Source: DATDAH01 sp963792205
GTDB lineage: Bacteria > Actinomycetota > Acidimicrobiia > Acidimicrobiales > DATDAH01
Direction of reading: 5' to 3'
Length of the DNA stretch: 64,000 bases
Assembly: GCA_963792205.1 (NCBI GenBank)
Contig: CAWBVI010000002.1
Location: forward strand, 806,001 to 870,000
Both the position numbers and the translations under genes were made by a program. This document shows, one piece after another, positions 59,269 through 64,000 of this stretch; the stretch's first letter is position 1; each line of letters starts with the position of its first letter. The notes beneath the pieces were generated by a model. It made no database searches. It saw only the letters and a program-made list of their open reading frames with translations, and was not told where the DNA came from.

Positions 59269-60077
59269 GCCAGCCGGTCGGCCAGGCGAGGGTCCTTTAC
59301 GAGCGAGCCGTCGGTGAGGCCGGCGGCGACCTCGTCGTCGGTGAGGAGGAGCCCGGCCCACTCGTCGTCGAAGGTGCCGGCCTGCTGGTGGCCGTGGAGG
59401 CGGCGCCACTGGTGGCCGACCTCGGGGGGGAGCTCGGTGTTGCGGGCGTAGGCCGCCCCACCCTTGGCGATCTTGTTGGCGAACTGGCCGTAGCTCCGGA
59501 TGGGGACGTGGAGGATGTCGATGCGGCTGTCCGCCAGCACGGCGCCGGTGAGGCCTGGGCCATGCACCTCGTGGTTGCCCTGGAGCACGGTCACCTCGGG
59601 ATCAGCCCGGTGGGCCACCTTGGGGGGCAGGGGCCCGTCCCCGAGGCCGGGGTGCTGGCGGGGCTCGGCCTGACGGATGGTCATCGGTTGGCCCGGGGGG
59701 CGCACGACCAGGTTGAACCGCGGGGCGACGACGACGTCGACCCGGTCGGGTACGGCGTCGAGGGTGGAGGCCAGATCGCCGTCACGGGGGAACCAGAACT
59801 CGTCGGCGTCGTTGTTGATCACCCAGTCGGCCCCGTGGTCCGTGGCGGCCAGCCGAGCCATCCGGGTGACCCAGCGGTGTTGGTCGTAGGTGTCCTCGGG
59901 CTCGTGGATGAGCCGGAGGCGACCGGCCCGCTCCTCGGCCTCCAGGATGGCGACGGTGCCGTCGACCGAGCCGTTGTCGGTGGCGATGACGAAGTTGACA
60001 CCCTGCGAGAAGTGGTGGTCCAGGTTGGCCGCCAGGACGTCCTCCTCGTCGCGGACGAGCAGGGTCATCACCAGCAC
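59265..60077 (-). CDS. Glycosyltransferase, GT2/GT92-like
   Basis: 270 residues. VLVMTLLVRDEEDVLAANL, TDNGSVDGTVAILEA and WVINNDADEFWFP (DXD) are typical of the Glyco_tranf_2_4/GT92-like group in polysaccharide clusters. GTG 60077 is chosen because it gives the family-typical start; upstream codons to 60131 overlap the neighbouring gene. Third and last gene of a minus-strand operon with two sulfotransferases. Confidence 0.83.
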   Translation of the reverse strand: MLVMTLLVRDEEDVLAANLDHHFSQGVNFVIATDNGSVDGTVAILEAEERAGRLRLIHEPEDTYDQHRWVTRMARLAATDHGADWVINNDADEFWFPRDGDLASTLDAVPDRVDVVVAPRFNLVVRPPGQPMTIRQAEPRQHPGLGDGPLPPKVAHRADPEVTVLQGNHEVHGPGLTGAVLADSRIDILHVPIRSYGQFANKIAKGGAAYARNTELPPEVGHQWRRLHGHQQAGTFDDEWAGLLLTDDEVAAGLTDGSLVKDPRLADRLA

Positions 60078-60093
60078 GGGCCGGCCGTCCAGG

Positions 60094-60873
60094 TCACCAG
60101 TGGTAGCCGAGCTCGGCGGCGAACGGCGCACAGGCGGCTTCGACCTTCGCCCGCTGTTCGTCGGTGAGGCTTGCCCGGTGGCGACCGACGCTGTCCTCGT
60201 CGATCGCCCCTCGGCCGGAGATCTTCGGGTCCTCGAGCCCGTTGCCGGGGGCCCGGGAGAGGTCGAGCGCCTCGGGCTCGAAGGTCTCGCCGAGGAAGGC
60301 CATCAGGGCGGCGACGACGGCAGGAGGGTCCTCGACGAGGTCCTCGTAGCGCACGCGGAAGGTGTGGTCGGGCGCGTCGGCCTCGCGGCGGAGGCCGGCG
60401 TCGAGGAACGCGGCGTGGACCGCGATCAGCTCGTCGAGGTCGCTCGGCAGGGTGTACCGGAAGCCGGCCTCGAGGGCCGAGGCCAGCACGTCGCGGGGGT
60501 CGCGGACGCAGTGCACGAACGGGAACGGACCGTCCAGGAGCTGGGCCCACTGGTCGAGGTGGAGCACGTTCTCCGGCGCCTTGTCCGCCCACCGGGCCTT
60601 GCCCTGGGCCCCGGCCAGGCGCTCGAGCACGCGGACGTAGGCCCCGCCGAACTCGGTCACCAGGAGGTCGTCGTCGGCCCCGAGGGTCCGCAGCGTGGTG
60701 AACAGGCGGAGGTGGGCCAGCGGGTCCTCCCGATAGGTCCCGTAGAGGTCCATCCACAGCTTCGCCTCCGGCCCGCAGGCGATGCGGGAGTGGCCGTCGA
60801 GCACCCGGCGGACCACCGAGGTGCCCGAGCGGTAGAAGCCGCCGACGACGATCCCCGGGGCGGCCGCGCTCAT
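60094..60873 (-). CDS. Sulfotransferase
   Basis: 259 residues. GGFYRSGTSVVRRVLDGHSRIACGPE carries the PAPS loop; RWADKAPENVLHLDQW, HCVRDPRDVLASALEAG and RYEDLVEDPPAVVAAL are the remaining family blocks. ATG 60873 overlaps the preceding stop (ATGA). Ends LGYHW, similar to the other sulfotransferases here. Acceptor unknown. Confidence 0.87.
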   Translation of the reverse strand: MSAAAPGIVVGGFYRSGTSVVRRVLDGHSRIACGPEAKLWMDLYGTYREDPLAHLRLFTTLRTLGADDDLLVTEFGGAYVRVLERLAGAQGKARWADKAPENVLHLDQWAQLLDGPFPFVHCVRDPRDVLASALEAGFRYTLPSDLDELIAVHAAFLDAGLRREADAPDHTFRVRYEDLVEDPPAVVAALMAFLGETFEPEALDLSRAPGNGLEDPKISGRGAIDEDSVGRHRASLTDEQRAKVEAACAPFAAELGYHW

Positions 60874-61853
60874 CGGTAGCCGAGCTCGGCCAGCAGGTCG
60901 CCGGCCACCGCGTCGATCTCGTCGACCTCGTCGCCCGTGAGGAGGTCGCGCCACTCGTCGATCCGATCGGCGTCGGGGGCCTCGGCGGTGCGCTCGTGGA
61001 TCTGCAACCGGGCGTCGCGGGTGACCTCGACGCGTCCGTCCTGGTCCCGCCGATCGTCCATCTCGCCCAGGCGTTCATGGGCCGAGCGGTGGTACTCGAG
61101 CATGGCCGGGTCGAACGGGAGGTCGAGGCTCGGGACCAGGGACTCGAGGGTCGTCCGGGGGTCGCGGACGAGATCCTCGTAGCGGAGCTCCAGGTAGCGG
61201 GGGCCGAGCCGCCGGCCGGCTTCGCGGCCGTGGTGGATCTGGTCACGCCAGTCCTCGGCCTGGGCCCGCAGCGAGGCGCCCGGACCGAAGTGCAGGCCGC
61301 GCCGGGACGCGGCCACGGCCCGGGCATCGCGGATGAGGTGGACGAAGCACGCCTCGGGCAGGGCGCCGGCGATCTGGTCCATCGACTGCAGGTAGGTCGG
61401 CGTCTTGTCGCCCCAACGTGACTTGCCGTGACGCCGGGCGTAGGTGGCGTAGAACGACCGCAGGAAGTCGACCGGGTCCACCTCGTCCGCCGTCCCGAGC
61501 TCGGCGCGGAGCGCATCGGGCCGGAACCCGAAGTCGTCCCGGGACCCGGCCTCGTCGATGACGCTCGCGCAGTCGTCGAAGCTCGTGGGCCGGGGGAGGG
61601 CGAGGAGCACCGGGACGAAGTGGGTCTCGGCGGGAATGGCGAGGGTCGGGTGGGCGTCGAGCATCAGCCGGAGCAGGGTGGTCCCGGAGCGTGCGACACC
61701 GACGATGAAGGGTGCGGGTACGATTGCCGTGCTCCAGGGGATCGTCGCCCTCGCGAGGGCGCTGCCGCCGGGCAGGCTATCGGGGTCGCCTCGGGCACCG
61801 AATCTCGCCGCACGAGGAGGATCCGCGCCCCTGCCGCTTCCCGACTTCGTCAT
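60870..61853 (-). CDS. Sulfotransferase with unclear start
   Basis: The family part begins APFIVGVARSGTTLLRLMLDAHPT (codons from about 61715), followed by SRWGDKTPTYLQSM, HLIRDARAVAASRRG and RYEDLVRDPRTTLESL, a complete PAPS-dependent sulfotransferase of about 285 residues. No ATG, GTG or TTG lies in frame between the P-loop and an ATG at 61853, so the coordinate given includes about 45 doubtful residues that overlap the divergent gene. A minus-strand TAGCCT at 61779-61774 suggests transcription starts near 61766, implying a rare start codon or a sequence error. Confidence 0.75.
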   Translation of the reverse strand: MTKSGSGRGADPPRAARFGARGDPDSLPGGSALARATIPWSTAIVPAPFIVGVARSGTTLLRLMLDAHPTLAIPAETHFVPVLLALPRPTSFDDCASVIDEAGSRDDFGFRPDALRAELGTADEVDPVDFLRSFYATYARRHGKSRWGDKTPTYLQSMDQIAGALPEACFVHLIRDARAVAASRRGLHFGPGASLRAQAEDWRDQIHHGREAGRRLGPRYLELRYEDLVRDPRTTLESLVPSLDLPFDPAMLEYHRSAHERLGEMDDRRDQDGRVEVTRDARLQIHERTAEAPDADRIDEWRDLLTGDEVDEIDAVAGDLLAELGYR

Positions 61854-62565
61854 CGTCGGTGCGCAGAAGGCGGGGACCTCGAGCCTCTTCGCCCACCTCG
61901 CCGGACTGGCCGAGATCGGCGCGCCCGAGCGCAAGGAGGTCCACTTCTTCGATCGTCGCCACGACGAGGGGCTCGACTGGTACGCCAGCCGGTTCCCGGC
62001 GGGCGACCACCTCCTCCGGGGTGAGGCGACGCCGTACTACCTCTTCCACCCCTTGGCCATCGAGCGCATGCGGGCCGCGCTCCCCGAGGCGAAGGTGATC
62101 GTGCTGCTGCGCGACCCGAGGGCCCGGGCGGTGTCGCACTACTGGCACGAGGTCCGGCTCGGCTTCGAGCCCCTCGACCTCGAGGATGCGCTGGCCGCGG
62201 AGGGCGAACGGCTGGCCGGCGAGGAGAGCCGGATCCGCTCGGACCCCGGCTACCGCGGGTTCGCCCACCAGCACTTCTCCTACCTCGCCCGGGGGCACTA
62301 CGCCGGGCAGCTGCGCCGGCTGCTCGCCGCCTACCCCCGCCAGCAGGTGTCCGTCCTGCGCTTCGAGGACCTGGTCGCCGACCCGGGGTCGACGCTGGCC
62401 GAGGTCCACGCCTTTCTCGGCCTCGCCCCGCTCGACCCGGACGTCGTCCTCCCCGAGCGCAACCGGGGCGACTACGAGCCGCCCCCGGTGCTCGATCGCC
62501 TCGAGCAGGAGTTCGCCGGCTGGGAGGCCGAGGTCGCCGAGGTGCTCAGCCCGCCGGCTCGATGA
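61729..62565 (+). CDS. Sulfotransferase
   Basis: 278 residues from the GTG. PDFVIVGAQKAGTSSLFAHL (residues 38-57) is the PAPS loop; then RKEVHFFDRR, GEATPYYLFHPLA, VIVLLRDPRARAVSHYWHE (3'-phosphate site) and RFEDLVADPGSTL. It belongs to the same subgroup as the gene at 9051. The start is uncertain: a perfect AGGAGG at 61815-61820 stands 10 bases before an in-frame CTG (61831) that would give a chain starting just before the P-loop. The 3' end overlaps the carboxylase gene by 20 bases. Confidence 0.82.
   Translation: MLQGIVALARALPPGRLSGSPRAPNLAARGGSAPLPLPDFVIVGAQKAGTSSLFAHLAGLAEIGAPERKEVHFFDRRHDEGLDWYASRFPAGDHLLRGEATPYYLFHPLAIERMRAALPEAKVIVLLRDPRARAVSHYWHEVRLGFEPLDLEDALAAEGERLAGEESRIRSDPGYRGFAHQHFSYLARGHYAGQLRRLLAAYPRQQVSVLRFEDLVADPGSTLAEVHAFLGLAPLDPDVVLPERNRGDYEPPPVLDRLEQEFAGWEAEVAEVLSPPAR
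61747..61760. repeat. 14-base perfect palindrome between divergent sulfotransferases
   Basis: GCCCTCGCGAGGGC, perfectly self-complementary, in the region where the two divergent sulfotransferase genes appear to start. It may be a regulator site; as a single copy its meaning is open. Confidence 0.3.
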
Positions 62566-64000
62566 CGACGACGACGTCGCCGGAGCCGACGGAGTCACCG
62601 GGCGCGACGCGGACCTCGGACACGGTGCCGGAGGTCTCGGCGTTGATGTTGTTCTCCATCTTCATGGCTTCGAGGACGCAGACCGGCTGACCGGCCTCGA
62701 CCTCATCGCCTACGTCCACCAGCACCTTCACGATCGTCCCCTGCATGGGCACGGTGACCGTGCCGGCCCCGGCGCCGGCGGAGCCGCGGTCGCCGGCGGC
62801 AGCCCGCCGGGGGCGGGCGGTCCGCGGTCCGGCCGCGGCCACCGGCACCGCGGCGGATTCGGGCACCCAGAGCCTCACGGCGAAGCGCTTGCCGTTGACC
62901 TCCACGTCGACGTCGCGGCGGACCTTGGGCTCCTCCCCCTCGTCGGCGATCGGCGCCGGGCTCGAGCGATCCACCTGGCTGAGGTCGAGGCGCTCCTCGA
63001 CCCACTTGGTGGAGTGCTCGGCGTTGGCGAAGTCCGGGTGGGAGAGGATGGCGACGTGGGCGGGCGCGGTGGTGGCGATGCCCTCGACCTCCAGCTCGGC
63101 CAGGGCCCGCAGCATCCGCCTGCGGGCCACCTCCCGGTCGGCGCCCCAGACGATCAGCTTGCCGACGAGGTTGTCGTAGAACTGGCTGACCTCGTCGCCC
63201 GCCTCGTAGCCACCGTCCCAGCGCACGCCGTAGCCCTGGGGGACGGTCAGCGCGGTGATCCGGCCGGGGGAGGGCAGGAACGCCCCGCCCGCCGGGTCTT
63301 CGGCGTTGATGCGCACCTCGATGGCGTGGCCCCGCGGGTCGATGTCGTCCTGGGTGAAGGACAGGGGCTCGCCGGAGGCCACGCGCAACTGCTCGGCGGC
63401 CAGGTCGAGGCCGCTGACCATCTCGGTGACCGGGTGCTCCACCTGGAGGCGGGTGTTCATCTCGAGGAAGTAGAACTCGCCGTCCTGGAAGAGGAACTCG
63501 ACCGTGCCGGCGTTCACGTAGCCGCACGACTGCGCCACCCGGACGGAGGCCTCACCCATGGCCCGGCGGACCTCGTCCGGGAAGGCGGGGGCGGGACTCT
63601 CCTCGACCAGCTTCTGGTGCCGGCGCTGGGCGGAGCAGTCCCGCTCACCGACCCAGACACAGTGGCCGTGGGTGTCGGCGATGATCTGCATCTCGACGTG
63701 GCGGGGCCAGGCCAGGTAGCGCTCGAGGTAGATCTCGTCCCGGCCGAAGTAGGCCAGCGCCTCCCGCTGGGCCGACTCGATGGCCTCCTGCGCGCTCTCG
63801 GCGTCGGCCACGACCTTCATGCCGCGGCCGCCGCCGCCGTAGGCCGCCTTGATGGCCACCGGGTAGCCGTGCTCCTCGCCGAAGGCATGAACCTCGGCGG
63901 CGGTGGTGATGGGCTCGTCGGTGCCCGGCACCCCCTCGACCTGCGCCGCGGTGGCGGCGTGGCGGGACGAGATCTTGTCGCCCATGACCTCGATGGCCTC
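62546..64000 (-). CDS. Biotin-dependent acyl-CoA carboxylase alpha subunit, 5'-truncated
   Basis: About 480 C-terminal residues are visible; the start lies beyond the window. Biotin carboxylase domain: AYGGGGRGMKVV (ATP-grasp loop), YLAWPRHVEMQIIAD, ERDCSAQRRHQKLVEESPAP, FLEMNTRLQVEHPVTE and AIEVRINAEDP. Then a linker region and a C-terminal biotinyl domain with the biotin lysine in CVLEAMKMENN. It carboxylates biotin for acetyl- or propionyl-CoA carboxylation; the nearby methylmalonyl-CoA mutase makes propionyl-CoA plausible. The beta subunit is not in the window. Confidence 0.93.
   Translation of the reverse strand, partial: EAIEVMGDKISSRHAATAAQVEGVPGTDEPITTAAEVHAFGEEHGYPVAIKAAYGGGGRGMKVVADAESAQEAIESAQREALAYFGRDEIYLERYLAWPRHVEMQIIADTHGHCVWVGERDCSAQRRHQKLVEESPAPAFPDEVRRAMGEASVRVAQSCGYVNAGTVEFLFQDGEFYFLEMNTRLQVEHPVTEMVSGLDLAAEQLRVASGEPLSFTQDDIDPRGHAIEVRINAEDPAGGAFLPSPGRITALTVPQGYGVRWDGGYEAGDEVSQFYDNLVGKLIVWGADREVARRRMLRALAELEVEGIATTAPAHVAILSHPDFANAEHSTKWVEERLDLSQVDRSSPAPIADEGEEPKVRRDVDVEVNGKRFAVRLWVPESAAVPVAAAGPRTARPRRAAAGDRGSAGAGAGTVTVPMQGTIVKVLVDVGDEVEAGQPVCVLEAMKMENNINAETSGTVSEVRVAPGDSVGSGDVVVVIEPAG

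Noticed and set aside
1..64000. Insertion sequences, prophage, toxin-antitoxin pairs or defence systems
   Set aside because: No transposase, integrase, phage structural, nuclease-helicase or toxin-like protein was recognised in any real gene.

Overview
The window is a 64 kb piece of a very GC-rich chromosome. Gene content and style (mostly GTG/ATG starts, four-base ATGA/GTGA overlaps, many promoters of the leaderless TANNNT type, a long archaeal/actinobacterial-type RmlA, methylmalonyl-CoA mutase with MeaB, an actinobacterial-style MetH) suggest an actinobacterium, most likely of the Acidimicrobiia or a neighbouring lineage. That placement is inference; no rRNA or tRNA gene was seen. I see no phage, IS element, CRISPR array or origin.

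Layout. 0-4.2 kb: end of an unknown gene, divergent ddl and murF (peptidoglycan precursor), an MFS exporter. 4.3-15.2 kb: surface-polysaccharide cluster A, with a plus-strand operon (kinase-like protein, flippase, PssD/PssE-type transferase pair, GT2, sulfotransferase) facing a minus-strand operon (WbaP-type initiating transferase, chain-length/BY-kinase-like protein, O-antigen ligase/polymerase-like protein, methyltransferase). 15.2-31.1 kb: mainly metabolism (alanine dehydrogenase, 2-hydroxyacid dehydrogenase, frameshifted metH, two AI-2E transporters, cobalamin adenosyltransferase, leucyl aminopeptidase, secreted and HTTM membrane proteins, sirtuin, rhodanese-ThiF protein). 31.1-53.7 kb: cluster B, with sulfotransferases, a Wzm/Wzt ABC exporter, a second flippase, a secreted protein, an acidic-repeat lipoprotein, rmlDBCA for dTDP-L-rhamnose, two glycosyltransferases, a zinc-ribbon methyltransferase, an HD-GYP protein, and a small-membrane-protein/methyltransferase/alkaline-phosphatase-fold triad. 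53.7-58.2 kb: meaB, methylmalonyl-CoA mutase, flavoprotein reductase. 58.2-62.6 kb: four more sulfotransferases and a GT2. 62.5-64 kb: the start-truncated alpha subunit of a biotin-dependent acyl-CoA carboxylase.

How it fits together. The dominant theme is one or more cell-surface glycans that are probably decorated with sulfate: nine sulfotransferase-like proteins lie in 64 kb, beside both a Wzx/Wzy-type and an ABC-type export route. Cobalamin-dependent metabolism (MetH, adenosyltransferase, mutase/MeaB and probably the carboxylase feeding it) is the second theme.

The most interesting items are the sulfotransferase concentration, a sulfotransferase-like/methyltransferase-like fusion with a degraded PAPS loop, a BY-kinase-like protein that has lost its Walker lysine, BldD-box-like palindromes in front of both wbaP and the HD-GYP gene, a complete-looking 13-codon micro-gene at 17.6 kb, and apparently related inserted modules in two adjacent glycosyltransferases. 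Several genes are broken by single-base indels in GC-rich runs, which may be sequence errors.
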